Positions 56,174-64,000 of a stretch of DNA of 64,000 bases are shown in pieces (the stretch's first letter is position 1; each line of letters opens with the position of its first letter). Source of the stretch: Candidatus Nitrosomarinus catalina (lineage in GTDB: Archaea > Thermoproteota > Nitrososphaeria > Nitrososphaerales > Nitrosopumilaceae); NCBI RefSeq assembly GCF_002156965.1, contig NZ_CP021324.1, positions 468,988 through 532,987 on the forward strand, given 5' to 3'. Below the pieces are notes generated by a model. It was given only the letters and a program-made list of their open reading frames with translations, was not told the DNA's origin and searched no databases. The translations under genes and the position numbers were made by a program.

Positions 56174-56500
56174 TTATTCTTCTTTGCCTGGTCCGACTAC
56201 ATCTTCTGGCTTAATTTTACTGTCCCAGTCTCCTCTAATTCCTTTAATCAATGAAATTATTCCAGCTGCTATGAATGCTAAAACTAATCCAAAAAATACT
56301 GTTTGATCCATTATCTTAAATGAACAATTGATCTTTTGTGGAGGTTTATCATCAAAGTATTCGTAACATGTTCCAAATTCATTTGATTCTATTGTTGCTG
56401 CTTGATATTCATGACCAAAAGCACCCAATACAATTACTCCTACAAAAATTAATGCAACTCCTAAAATTATGAATCGCATATCACTCATATTTTTTTTCAA
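56174..56500 (-). CDS. Two-helix membrane protein with external Cys pair
   Basis: Membrane segments lie at about 10-30 and 70-92. The part between them is outside and carries two Cys (GTCYEYF and INCSFKI). The layout resembles that of the gene at 32106. A start at ATG 56488 (MSDMRFIIL) is possible. Function is unknown. Confidence 0.6.
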   Translation of the reverse strand: MKKNMSDMRFIILGVALIFVGVIVLGAFGHEYQAATIESNEFGTCYEYFDDKPPQKINCSFKIMDQTVFFGLVLAFIAAGIISLIKGIRGDWDSKIKPEDVVGPGKEE

Positions 56501-56542
56501 TGATTCACAGTATTTAGATTTTAACCCAAAAAATAACTAATG

Positions 56543-57004
56543 TTATTTTTCTAACAACTTTTTCAAATTTTCTAAAGATGCCTCGTAGAACGAACCCATA
56601 AACACCAGAAATTCTAGAAATTGTTTTTCAGACATTTTTTGACTGTTTAGATATGATTGCCATGTTAATTCAGTCGATGTTTTAGTTTTCTTTTTAATAG
56701 AAATTGTTGCAACATATGCTCTTAATGGCAAACCTTCTGTTGCGACATATGTGAAATATTCTCCTTTTTCCCATGCCACTACATGTTCTTCAATCTCGTT
56801 TCCATCTCCAAATGTGATTAATCTAATTGCCCCTACTCCTTTTTTCTTTGCAGATAGATATTCTGTTTTAGTTACATCTACTAACCATGAAGACAACCCT
56901 CCGATATTGCTGATTTTTCTCCAAACTTTGTCTTTTGATGCCTTAATTTTGATAGTTTTTTTGACTGTTCCCGTGTGAAATGATTTTTGAAGATTTTTTG
57001 CCAT
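56543..57004 (-). CDS. SRPBCC (START/Bet v 1-like) protein
   Basis: The 153-residue protein has the SRPBCC start TVKKTIKIKASKDKVWRKIS, a middle beta sheet (GVGAIRLITFGDGNEIEEHV), and a long C-terminal helix (LEFLVFMGSFYEASLENLKK). Such proteins bind hydrophobic ligands in a cavity. Ligand is unknown. Confidence 0.8.
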   Translation of the reverse strand: MAKNLQKSFHTGTVKKTIKIKASKDKVWRKISNIGGLSSWLVDVTKTEYLSAKKKGVGAIRLITFGDGNEIEEHVVAWEKGEYFTYVATEGLPLRAYVATISIKKKTKTSTELTWQSYLNSQKMSEKQFLEFLVFMGSFYEASLENLKKLLEK

Positions 57005-57080
57005 GTCTATATCAAATTTTTATTAGATTTTAAGATATGTGTAAGAATCATTTTTAATCCCTACGGCATAATCTTATCAA

Positions 57081-58364
57081 ATGGTCTTTGGATGGGGTAA
57101 AAAAAAGCAAGTGGAAGAGCAACCTGTTGAACGTAAAAGTGTTAATCAAGACATTGAACTTTCTGAAGTTCCTCAAATTATCAATGATTTACGTAAATTA
57201 AGAGAATCTCAAACCATTTCGGAAATAAAAAACTTGAGAAATGATACTGCACCATTAATTGATGATCTTATGAAAATTGGAATTGTTTTAGAAAAAGATG
57301 ATCTAAACATTGATGACATTGATAAGCACTTGGCAATAATTGTGGTTAGAGGAAAGAAGCAAGTTATTGATATTTTAAAAAAAGATGTCAAAACATTAAT
57401 TCAAGTTTCAACAATTGAGGATGCAAAAAAATTAGATTATTTTCTAACTCAATTATTAAAAAAAGTTGGTGATGTTTTGGGTAGACAAACTAGAGTCATC
57501 CATATATTTGCAAAAAAATACGCAAACCAACTAACTACTAATCTAAAAATTATGAACGAAAATTCTGATAATATTACAAAACTTCTAAAACATTTTGATT
57601 CAACTCAATCTAGTTTTGATGAAATTGATGAAATGTTAAGTAAAATTAATTCTCTCAAACAAGACCGCATTGACAAAACAAAACGTAATGCTGAGATACA
57701 AGAAAATTTAAAATCTCTACAAGAAAGAAGCACTTCTCTAAAAAAGTCCCTTGATGAAATTCATACGTCTGAAAATTATCAAAAATATGTTTCATTACAA
57801 AATGAACTCAATGATTTCATGAAACAAAAATCTAAAATTAAGTCTGAAATAGACGCTCAATTCACAAAAATTTCTCGTCCACTTGGTAGATATGCATATG
57901 CTTCTTCATTAGATAAGGAACAAACCCATATTTTGTCTACTTTGGTAGATAATCCTTTTGATGCATTAATCGCTGAAAATTTAGATTCAATAATTTTAAT
58001 TTTAGAAAATATTCGAAAAGGCATTACTTCAGGTTCTATATCCGTTAAGGATACTCAAAAAACATTATCTCAATTAACTGAAACTGAAGAATCCTTGGAT
58101 GGTTTTATAAAAAAAGTGTCTGAATATTCTACTGTTTCTGATTCTATGCAAGTGGAACTCAAAAATTTAAAACCTCAGAACTTGACTTCTACTGAAAACG
58201 ATATTTCAAAGACTAGTGAATCTGAAAATGATGAACGCCAAAAATCTAAGACCATTTTATCTGAAATCGGTGAAATAGATTCAGAAATACCTAAACTCAT
58301 ATCTAAGATAGAGGGTAAATTACAAATTTTTTCATCGACTCGATATACTATCTCAAAATCTTAA
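57081..58364 (+). CDS. Long coiled-coil protein
   Basis: The 427-residue protein begins MVFGWGKKKQVEEQ and is helical throughout. Heptad-rich parts lie at about 170-260 (IDKTKRNAEIQENLKSLQER, KSLDEIHTSENYQKY) and near 330-420. It has no membrane segment and no catalytic motif. It may be a structural or scaffold protein. It lies 30 nt before the JAMM gene and may be co-transcribed. No named family is recognised. Confidence 0.7.
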   Translation: MVFGWGKKKQVEEQPVERKSVNQDIELSEVPQIINDLRKLRESQTISEIKNLRNDTAPLIDDLMKIGIVLEKDDLNIDDIDKHLAIIVVRGKKQVIDILKKDVKTLIQVSTIEDAKKLDYFLTQLLKKVGDVLGRQTRVIHIFAKKYANQLTTNLKIMNENSDNITKLLKHFDSTQSSFDEIDEMLSKINSLKQDRIDKTKRNAEIQENLKSLQERSTSLKKSLDEIHTSENYQKYVSLQNELNDFMKQKSKIKSEIDAQFTKISRPLGRYAYASSLDKEQTHILSTLVDNPFDALIAENLDSIILILENIRKGITSGSISVKDTQKTLSQLTETEESLDGFIKKVSEYSTVSDSMQVELKNLKPQNLTSTENDISKTSESENDERQKSKTILSEIGEIDSEIPKLISKIEGKLQIFSSTRYTISKS

Positions 58365-58394
58365 ATTTATTTACCAAGTAATTACACTGTTCTT

Positions 58395-58817
58395 ATGTTT
58401 TTTAAAAATAAAAAATTTGAACGTAAAGTCTTACTTGATAAAAGCGTCTTAGACAGTATTGTCACATTTTGTAAAATGAAACATCCTAATGAAGGAATTC
58501 TCATATTGAAAGGTAAATCTAAAAATGGTCAAATCAAAATTGATGGACTAGCTATTCCTCCCTTTAATTTTACAGGTCCTACATTTGCAGGATTCCCGCA
58601 CTCTTTTTTGCCATTTGATAATAGCTATATTGGAGTTGTTCATTCTCATCCGTCTGGTTCAGCTGAACCTTCTGTAACTGATTTGAATAATTTTTTTGGT
58701 TTGGTTTCTTTAATTATCCAATCTCCTTATGATGATGATTCCATTTTTGCATGGGATAGTAGTGGAAATACAATTCCATTATCCATAAATGATGAAAATG
58801 AAACTGAGAAAAACTGA
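58395..58817 (+). CDS. JAMM/MPN+ metalloprotease
   Basis: The 140-residue protein has a full JAMM zinc site: Glu33 (HPNEGILIL), His83 and His85 (VVHSHPSG), Ser93 and Asp96 (PSVTD). Archaeal JAMM proteases cut ubiquitin-like SAMP or Urm1-type modifiers; other roles are possible. Its N-terminus MFFKNKKFE is basic and aromatic. It lies between a coiled-coil gene and a zinc-ribbon membrane gene on the same strand. Confidence 0.88.
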   Translation: MFFKNKKFERKVLLDKSVLDSIVTFCKMKHPNEGILILKGKSKNGQIKIDGLAIPPFNFTGPTFAGFPHSFLPFDNSYIGVVHSHPSGSAEPSVTDLNNFFGLVSLIIQSPYDDDSIFAWDSSGNTIPLSINDENETEKN

Positions 58818-58846
58818 CAAAGCTTTATAACCTTTTTTAAGGGACT

Positions 58847-59200
58847 TTGATTGGTTTGAATCCTCAATTAAAAAAATATTATATTTTCCTTGGTGCCTCA
58901 CTTGTATTCAGTATTGGTCTGCAAATAGTTCTAGGTTATCTTGGTGTTCCTTGGTTCATTAGCATTGGGCTAGTGATGGCAATTTTCATCTTACTTCCAA
59001 TGTATATGAGAAGACGTCAAATGGGACAAATGGGAAATTATGGCGGTAGCTCTAGTGGTGCTGGAGGTGGATTCTTTGGAAGTGGTGGAGGACAAAGTGA
59101 TTCAGCTAATGTTCGCTATGTCTGTCTTGTTTGTAACAACAAACACAAAGGTGGTTCATGTCCCCGCTGTGGTTCAAAAATGCAAAGAGCAGATTTTTAG
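58847..59200 (+). CDS. Two-helix membrane protein with C-terminal zinc ribbon
   Basis: Two membrane segments (about 10-30 and 34-52) are followed by a Gly/Ser-rich linker (GGSSSGAGGGFFGSGGGQ) and a zinc ribbon (CLVCNNKHKGGSCPRCGSKM). The ribbon should face the cytosol. TTG 58847 is the start given the TATA-like element ctttataa about 25 nt upstream; TTG 58856 is an alternative. It may tether the JAMM neighbour (inference). Confidence 0.7.
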   Translation: MIGLNPQLKKYYIFLGASLVFSIGLQIVLGYLGVPWFISIGLVMAIFILLPMYMRRRQMGQMGNYGGSSSGAGGGFFGSGGGQSDSANVRYVCLVCNNKHKGGSCPRCGSKMQRADF

Positions 59201-59209
59201 GATAATAAT

Positions 59210-59527
59210 ATGACTTTAGAAGAATTAAGAAAAAAAGCCCTATACCAAAACTCCATTGAGATTTGGATTGGAATAAGTGAGGAGAAAAAACTAGACTGGG
59301 TTAACACTGATAATTATCAAAAGTTTATTGCATTTCTCTTAAAGAATGAACTAAACATGAAACAAATGACAATTTGTTTTGATGAATCAGATAATGCATC
59401 TTATGGTGGTCACAGCAAAAAAGTATTTGCTAATAATCTGGCTGCAATCAATGATGTAAATTCACACTGCTATTCGATTAAATTGAAGGACAGTGCAATT
59501 GAACTAATTCGAAAGTTCGAACTCTAG
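59210..59527 (+). CDS. Hypothetical protein, 105 residues
   Basis: The soluble protein begins MTLEELRKKALYQNSIEIWI and has alternating strand and helix segments (QMTICFDESDNASYGGHSKK, NSHCYSIKLKDSAIELI). It follows the zinc-ribbon gene by 9 nt and is probably in the same transcript. No family is recognised. Confidence 0.6.
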   Translation: MTLEELRKKALYQNSIEIWIGISEEKKLDWVNTDNYQKFIAFLLKNELNMKQMTICFDESDNASYGGHSKKVFANNLAAINDVNSHCYSIKLKDSAIELIRKFEL

Positions 59528-59532
59528 TTTTA

Positions 59533-60900
59533 CTATTTTTTTAATTTTGGATTAATTATTGAATCTAAAGCATTTCCAATAAAGACAAATGCTAATCCTG
59601 TAATTGCAATCATTACCCCTGGTGGTACAATCCACCACCATAACCCTCTTGCTGCAGCCCCAAATGTATTTGCATCATGTAAAATCTGACCCCATGTAGG
59701 AAATGAAGGATCACCCAACCCTAGAAAACTTAACCCAGCTTCTGTAGTAATTGCTGCAGGAACTGAAATTGCCACACTTGCAAATGCATATGGCAGTAAT
59801 TGCGGTAAGATGTGTTTGAAAATCATTTTTGAATCCTTTTGTCCCATCATTGATGCAGCTTCCACATATCCTCTGGTTTTGATTTGAAGTGACATACTTC
59901 GTGATACCTTTGCAATTCCTACCCATCCAAAAATCATCAAAAAACCAATCATTACAAAAATGCTGTTGCTGATTGTTACTGAAAGAATAATCAAAAATGG
60001 CAGTGCTGGCAGTGCATAGATGACATCGTTGAATCTCATTAATGCCTCATCTGTTTTTTTGCCCTTGAATCCTGAATAAACTCCGTAAATCAATCCCATT
60101 ATAACTGATGCTACAGATACCACAAGTCCAATGAACAATGCAAGTGGTGTTCCCCACAACAGTCCTATGGCTAAGTCTCGTCTCAATTCATCTGTTCCCA
60201 TAATTCCAAAAGCCTTTCCTCCTATGATCAAATTGGATTCAATTATCTCACTTTTTTTATCAATTTCGTATGTTTCAATTACAAATACGTAATTTCCCTT
60301 TAGCGGTTCATTGGTCTCAGTTTTTGAAAAAACAATTTCTTCAGATGATAATTTATCTATGTTAAAATCAAATTTGTTATTTTGCATAACTAGTTCTTTT
60401 TTTAGCATTGAATCTGTTGAAAATATTTTGTCATCATGAATCGTACTTGTACTAGAATATGGCAATGCGACTGAAATTAATTTTAATTTCATTCCATCTG
60501 GACGCATTACTGTCATTTCTAGCAATGGCGAATCCTCATATTTTGTTGAATATGAATAAATGAAATCATTTGGGAATTGATCATATTCAAAATTAAAATT
60601 AAATTGATATGACGATAAGTTTATCTCATTATTTGAGAAATCATTTATTTTTGGCTCTGTTAGTATTTTGTGTTCAGGAATTTTTTCCATCAAAAATAAG
60701 TTTACCCATACAGGTGTTGCTGCTTTTGGGTATGTAATCCAACTTCCAGGGTTATTCCATTCTTGAAATGTCTCCACTGGAATTGTTATAATTGTAATAA
60801 CTGATGTGGATATTAGAATTGTAAGGATAATTATTCCTGCAATTCCCATTTTGCTTTTAAAAAATTCTTTTTTGATGTCTTGAGATGTAATGTTGCTCAT
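59533..60900 (-). CDS. Oligopeptide ABC permease (DppC/OppC)
   Basis: The 455-residue permease has an N-terminal helix (about 17-38), a long external insert of about 190 residues, and then five helices typical of DppC. The cytosolic EAA loop EAASMMGQKDSKMIFKHIL contacts the ATPase. The insert before the permease core is much longer than in bacterial DppC. It follows dppB by 5 nt. The ATPase partner is likely the gene at 8899. Confidence 0.88.
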   Translation of the reverse strand: MSNITSQDIKKEFFKSKMGIAGIIILTILISTSVITIITIPVETFQEWNNPGSWITYPKAATPVWVNLFLMEKIPEHKILTEPKINDFSNNEINLSSYQFNFNFEYDQFPNDFIYSYSTKYEDSPLLEMTVMRPDGMKLKLISVALPYSSTSTIHDDKIFSTDSMLKKELVMQNNKFDFNIDKLSSEEIVFSKTETNEPLKGNYVFVIETYEIDKKSEIIESNLIIGGKAFGIMGTDELRRDLAIGLLWGTPLALFIGLVVSVASVIMGLIYGVYSGFKGKKTDEALMRFNDVIYALPALPFLIILSVTISNSIFVMIGFLMIFGWVGIAKVSRSMSLQIKTRGYVEAASMMGQKDSKMIFKHILPQLLPYAFASVAISVPAAITTEAGLSFLGLGDPSFPTWGQILHDANTFGAAARGLWWWIVPPGVMIAITGLAFVFIGNALDSIINPKLKK

Positions 60901-60905
60901 TTTGA

Positions 60906-61958
60906 TTACTCCGTGTTTGTCCTAATTCTAGGATCAAAATACCCGTAAAGTAAATCTGCAATGAATATGCTTACTAGGAAAAATACTGTGAGGATGTATG
61001 TTGCACCAATAATTACTGGCAAATCCATGACTGTAATTGCTTCAAAGTATAGTCTTCCCATGCCTGGCCAATCAAATACTGCTTCTGTAATTATTGCTCC
61101 TCCTAACGAGCCTGATAAACTGAGTGCTAAAATTGTAATAATTGGCGGTGCTGCATTTTTTAATGCATGTGTGTATGTGATTTTACTTTGTTTGATTCCA
61201 ATTGCTTTTTTTGCTGTAATGAAATCTTCTTGCATAATTCCTACCATGAAATTTCTTACAAGATATGCCCATGAACCAAAACCTATCATCACAATTGTAA
61301 TTAGCGGTAAGGTCATGTGGTACAACAAAGAACCAATGTATCCTGGATCTGATGGTAAAATATCTGGTGTCGCCCTTGCTGGAAAAACCTGATACGTAAA
61401 TGCAAATAAAAATATCATTAACATACCAATCCACCAAACTGGAAAACTTGAACTGATAATTGCAAAGCTTGATGTTATTCTATCAACTGTAGACCCTATC
61501 TTGCTTGCAGATAACGCCCCAACAAAAATTCCTATAATTGAAATTAAAATTGTAGCTGTAGTGAATAGTAAAATTGTTCTTGGAAGTTTTTCAAAAATAA
61601 TATCTTTTACATCTGATGAGCCAACATCACTAGTAAGAAAAGTTGCCTGTCCAAAGTCTAATAAAATTATTTTGTACATTGTCAATCCAATTCTTTGAGG
61701 GGAGTACCACGGTTCGTCCAAACCTAAAGTTTTGATCCGCTGTTCTGTTTGACTTTCAATAAATGACTCAAACTCTTGTACTGATGAAAAACTTTCAACT
61801 ATTGCAGGATTCTCAGTAATTTCTGACCTGACTTGAAACACCACTCCTTGTTTTAGAATTGTATCCATGTTGGAGCCGACAAGCATTATTGTGATTAGTA
61901 ATGTAATTAGCAGTACACCAAACATTGTAGCTGCGCGTTTGGCGATGTATTTTTTCAT
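60906..61958 (-). CDS. Oligopeptide ABC permease (DppB/OppB)
   Basis: The 350-residue permease has an N-terminal helix (about 10-30), an external part, and five more helices. The EAA-like loop AKKAIGIKQSKITYTHAL and the segment GSLGGAIITEAVFDWPGMGR are typical of DppB. ATG 61958 is preferred over an in-frame TTG at 61964. It diverges from the SWIM gene with a shared A/T-rich spacer. Confidence 0.9.
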   Translation of the reverse strand: MKKYIAKRAATMFGVLLITLLITIMLVGSNMDTILKQGVVFQVRSEITENPAIVESFSSVQEFESFIESQTEQRIKTLGLDEPWYSPQRIGLTMYKIILLDFGQATFLTSDVGSSDVKDIIFEKLPRTILLFTTATILISIIGIFVGALSASKIGSTVDRITSSFAIISSSFPVWWIGMLMIFLFAFTYQVFPARATPDILPSDPGYIGSLLYHMTLPLITIVMIGFGSWAYLVRNFMVGIMQEDFITAKKAIGIKQSKITYTHALKNAAPPIITILALSLSGSLGGAIITEAVFDWPGMGRLYFEAITVMDLPVIIGATYILTVFFLVSIFIADLLYGYFDPRIRTNTE

Positions 61959-62016
61959 ACTCAATATTGATTTTTGATAGAAATCGTTTATAATATTATT
62001 AGATTTTCAGCATGTT

Positions 62017-62265
62017 ATGAGCAGTCCTGCTACTATCAAAAAAGCAAAAAAACTAGTTGATGATGGATGTGTATCTAAAGTTGAAGATGACTTGTTTCAA
62101 ATTAGATCTTCTTCAGACCCCAACAAGTCATATTTTGTAACATCTGATACTTGTGAATGCTTTGGCTTCAAAAATTACTATAAATTTCATCATGGAAATG
62201 GGCAAAAAGCTAACTGTTCTCATTTAGAGGCAATTCGAATTTTTAAGAAAGAAAATTCTGATTAA
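62017..62265 (+). CDS. SWIM-like zinc protein, 82 residues
   Basis: The protein has CECFGFKNYYKFHHGNGQKA and then CSHLEAIRIFKK. The pattern Cys-x-Cys ... Cys-x-His fits the SWIM zinc-binding domain. SWIM domains bind DNA or proteins. It overlaps the converging ArsC-like gene by 4 bp. Confidence 0.75.
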   Translation: MSSPATIKKAKKLVDDGCVSKVEDDLFQIRSSSDPNKSYFVTSDTCECFGFKNYYKFHHGNGQKANCSHLEAIRIFKKENSD

Positions 62266-62600
62266 CTCTTTATTTCTTTAGGGTCTACTTTTCCTACTAG
62301 TGCTTTATTTTTTAAAATTACAATTGGACGTAAAATCAATCCTGGATTTTTTACCATGAGTTTAATGATTTCGGAATCTGTTTTTTTGTTTTGATCCAAT
62401 TTCATTTCTTTGTATGTCTTGTCTCTCTTTCGAAGTAATTCATGAGGTTTTTTTCCTGTCATTTTAATAATTTTTTTTAATTCTGCTTCTGTAAATGGAT
62501 CTTTGAAAAAATCCCTTGACTCAACATCTATTTTCATTCTTTCAATTTCTGTGATTGTTTTTTTGCATGTGATGCATGATGATTTGTGATAGACTTTCAA
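62262..62600 (-). CDS. ArsC/Spx family thioredoxin-fold protein
   Basis: The 112-residue protein has a redox motif CITC near the N-terminus (KSSCITCKKTITEIERM) and the ArsC/Spx segment DPFTEAELKKIIKMTGKKP, with GLILRPIVILKN. The CxxC resembles Spx-like regulators and ArsC reductases of the thioredoxin type. Without the later catalytic Cys or Arg set a clear function cannot be assigned. Confidence 0.8.
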   Translation of the reverse strand: MKVYHKSSCITCKKTITEIERMKIDVESRDFFKDPFTEAELKKIIKMTGKKPHELLRKRDKTYKEMKLDQNKKTDSEIIKLMVKNPGLILRPIVILKNKALVGKVDPKEIKS

Positions 62601-62678
62601 TAACGTGTTTTTTTTATTTGCCTTAAAAACTCTTTAATTAAAGAAATATTCAAATTCATCTATTGGTAATGATAAACT

Positions 62679-62813
62679 ATGATTTGTGCTGCATGTGAAA
62701 CCCGAAAACACTTTGAATGCATCGATTGCATGAATAACCATAAAACTCATCTGTGTAGTTGTGACTGCCATGATGAAAATACTGCTCCTCATGAAGTAGG
62801 AACTGCTCATTAA
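62679..62813 (+). CDS. Small Cys/His-rich protein, 44 residues
   Basis: The ORF encodes MICAACETRKHFECIDCMNN and HLCSCDCHDENTAPHEV. Seven Cys and five His in 44 residues indicate a metal-binding peptide or a short zinc protein. ATG 62679 is the only start. It overlaps the end of the PAC2 gene by 4 bp. The composition is well above chance, but the ORF is short. Confidence 0.55.
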   Translation: MICAACETRKHFECIDCMNNHKTHLCSCDCHDENTAPHEVGTAH

Positions 62814-63508
62814 TTTCTAAATTTTTGATCCATTTCACTTGCTAGAATCTCTAATTCTTCAGTATTTCCCAATTTTCTATATGTTAGTTTTTCAATTGTT
62901 TTGATTATGCTAATTGCTGCTCTATACTGGGGAACTTCTGGCTGGTTTATTTCTCCATACATTCCAATTCCTTGAATGTCGTGTTTTTTTGCAAATCCTA
63001 GAATCAATCCATTGAATCCTGAAATTAATGATTTTTGAGGAGTTAAATCCAGATTCAGTTTCTCCATTTGTTTTTTTAGTTCTGTAGTTGTTGCAGTTAC
63101 GTATGTCTTAGGATCATTTTTTAAAATCCTATTTGTGTGAAATCCCCCTAACGTGTAAATGAATTTTGCAGAATGTTTTTTTGCAACATCTATGACGTCT
63201 TGACACAATAAATTCAATTCATTGTTGTTTTGAGGTTGCCCTTTTCCTCCTCCAAATATGATCAGGTCATCGGTGTATTTGTAATCCCAACTTTCATTGG
63301 GAAGATCAATGCTTCCTCCATTGTCTATTACATATGTTGGAAATGAAACTTTAGCGGTTCTAAATGACTCTGTCTTTAATGATTGATTTATGAAATTGAT
63401 AACTATACTGCCTACGTTTCCCATATCTTGCATGGCTGCAATGATGATGGGTTTTTTGATGTTTGGATCTTTGGTTTGAATGAATTCCATATTTTTGATA
63501 ATTTTCAT
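62810..63508 (-). CDS. PAC2 family protein (proteasome-assembly-chaperone-like)
   Basis: The 232-residue protein has the PAC2 start KPIIIAAMQDMGNVGSIVIN, TYVIDNGGSIDLPNESWDY and the segment IIFGGGKGQPQNN. PAC2 proteins form Rossmann-like folds; the archaeal ones are related to PbaA/PbaB and to PAC2 of eukaryotes, but not all act on the proteasome. Start ATG 63508 is typical. Confidence 0.85.
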   Translation of the reverse strand: MKIIKNMEFIQTKDPNIKKPIIIAAMQDMGNVGSIVINFINQSLKTESFRTAKVSFPTYVIDNGGSIDLPNESWDYKYTDDLIIFGGGKGQPQNNNELNLLCQDVIDVAKKHSAKFIYTLGGFHTNRILKNDPKTYVTATTTELKKQMEKLNLDLTPQKSLISGFNGLILGFAKKHDIQGIGMYGEINQPEVPQYRAAISIIKTIEKLTYRKLGNTEELEILASEMDQKFRN

Positions 63509-63714
63509 TTAATTTTAAACGTATGTTGATTTTTCAATTTTTTTCACTCAATATTATAAATTTTTAAGAAATTTGAGCCTACGAATATTTTTATTTTATT
63601 CATAAATTTGGCATTAATGTTATATTTTAACTCTTCTTGATTTTTTCTTTTTTTTCAAAATCTTTTTTACAACCTGAAGATTCATAAGACAAAAAAAAAT
63701 TACAGCTACAAATT

Positions 63715-64000
63715 ATGACCACATCGCTAGAAAACTTTGGTACATTGGAATATGTTCAAGATAAGTATTCCAAATTATGGTGCTGGAAGATCACCGGGAA
63801 ACTTGCTATTGATAAAATCTCTAGTCTATCTTCTAAGGCTTGGTATGGTGAAAATGAAAATGAAGTAATAATTGAGGATTCTACTGATAGTATTAAACAA
63901 TTAAAACTCTTGATGGATCGATTTCCATTAGAAATATTATCTAAAACTGTATGGCAAAGAAAAATTGTAAAAACATATGCTCCAAAACCTACCTTGCCCC
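63715..64000 (+). CDS. N-terminal part of an unknown protein, cut by window edge
   Basis: The first 95 residues begin MTTSLENFGTLEYVQDKYSK and contain LWCWKITGKLAIDKISSLSS and FPLEILSKTVWQRK. The mixed alpha/beta look could be the N-terminal cap of a helicase-type enzyme, but this is only a guess. The gene continues beyond the right edge. A TATA-like element lies in the 206-nt gap before it. Confidence 0.5.
   Translation, partial: MTTSLENFGTLEYVQDKYSKLWCWKITGKLAIDKISSLSSKAWYGENENEVIIEDSTDSIKQLKLLMDRFPLEILSKTVWQRKIVKTYAPKPTLP

Overview
The window is AT-rich (roughly two thirds A+T by eye), gene-dense DNA from an archaeon. It carries TFIIB, archaeal EF-1alpha, Rpo12, a tRNA-splicing endonuclease, an archaeal-type 16S/23S rRNA operon, TATA boxes about 25 nt before start codons, and many leaderless or TTG/GTG-started genes. 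A class III PHA synthase, a (S)-3-hydroxybutyryl-CoA dehydrogenase of the 3-hydroxypropionate/4-hydroxybutyrate (HP/HB) type, a DnaJ-ferredoxin fusion and many small thaumarchaeal proteins point to an ammonia-oxidising archaeon close to Nitrosopumilus (Nitrososphaeria). This assignment rests on recognised proteins, not on a database search.

Layout. 1-3.9 kb: a cut roadblock-like gene, then a polyhydroxyalkanoate locus (phaE-phaC, phasin, phasin-AbrB fusion, alpha/beta hydrolase). 4-8.8 kb: small membrane and soluble proteins, a CFI-box surface protein, aspS with a NusA-like partner. 8.9-19.5 kb: an oligopeptide ABC ATPase, two VTT-family membrane proteins, a base-excision repair pair (alkyladenine and uracil glycosylases), tldD, a PIN-ATPase-KH protein, a DtxR regulator and TauE. 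19.6-27.3 kb: a hotdog protein with a two-module SDR protein that resembles the malonyl-CoA-reducing half of Chloroflexus malonyl-CoA reductase, then endA, a DUF47 protein, DNA ligase and FBP aldolase/phosphatase. 27.5-37.9 kb: tuf-rps10-rpo12, zinc-finger proteins, 3-hydroxybutyryl-CoA dehydrogenase, HIT, DnaJ-ferredoxin, cupins, a TPR protein and a glutamate-1-semialdehyde aminomutase homologue.

38.0-43.2 kb: the rRNA operon with promoter, 16S, a spacer without tRNA, and 23S. Processing stems flank both rRNAs; the 23S stem folds into a bulge-helix-bulge-like shape. Five perfect or near-perfect 42-bp tandem repeats follow 23S, each able to form two hairpins. No 5S or tRNA gene was found. 43.2-64 kb: RDD protein, methyltransferase, MsrA, USP, TFIIB, a TPR-matrixin metalloprotease, a protein with a 12-bp SKPK repeat, BirA, many small proteins, a coiled-coil/JAMM/zinc-ribbon gene row, oligopeptide ABC permeases, PAC2 protein, and a cut gene at the right edge.

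How it fits together. The HP/HB-related genes (the malonyl-CoA-reductase-like SDR, 3-hydroxybutyryl-CoA dehydrogenase, BirA for the biotin carboxylase, FBP aldolase/phosphatase for gluconeogenesis) and the PHA locus suggest CO2 fixation linked to carbon storage. The most interesting observations are the candidate for the poorly defined thaumarchaeal malonyl-CoA reductase and the hairpin repeat array after 23S, whose units echo the 23S processing arm.
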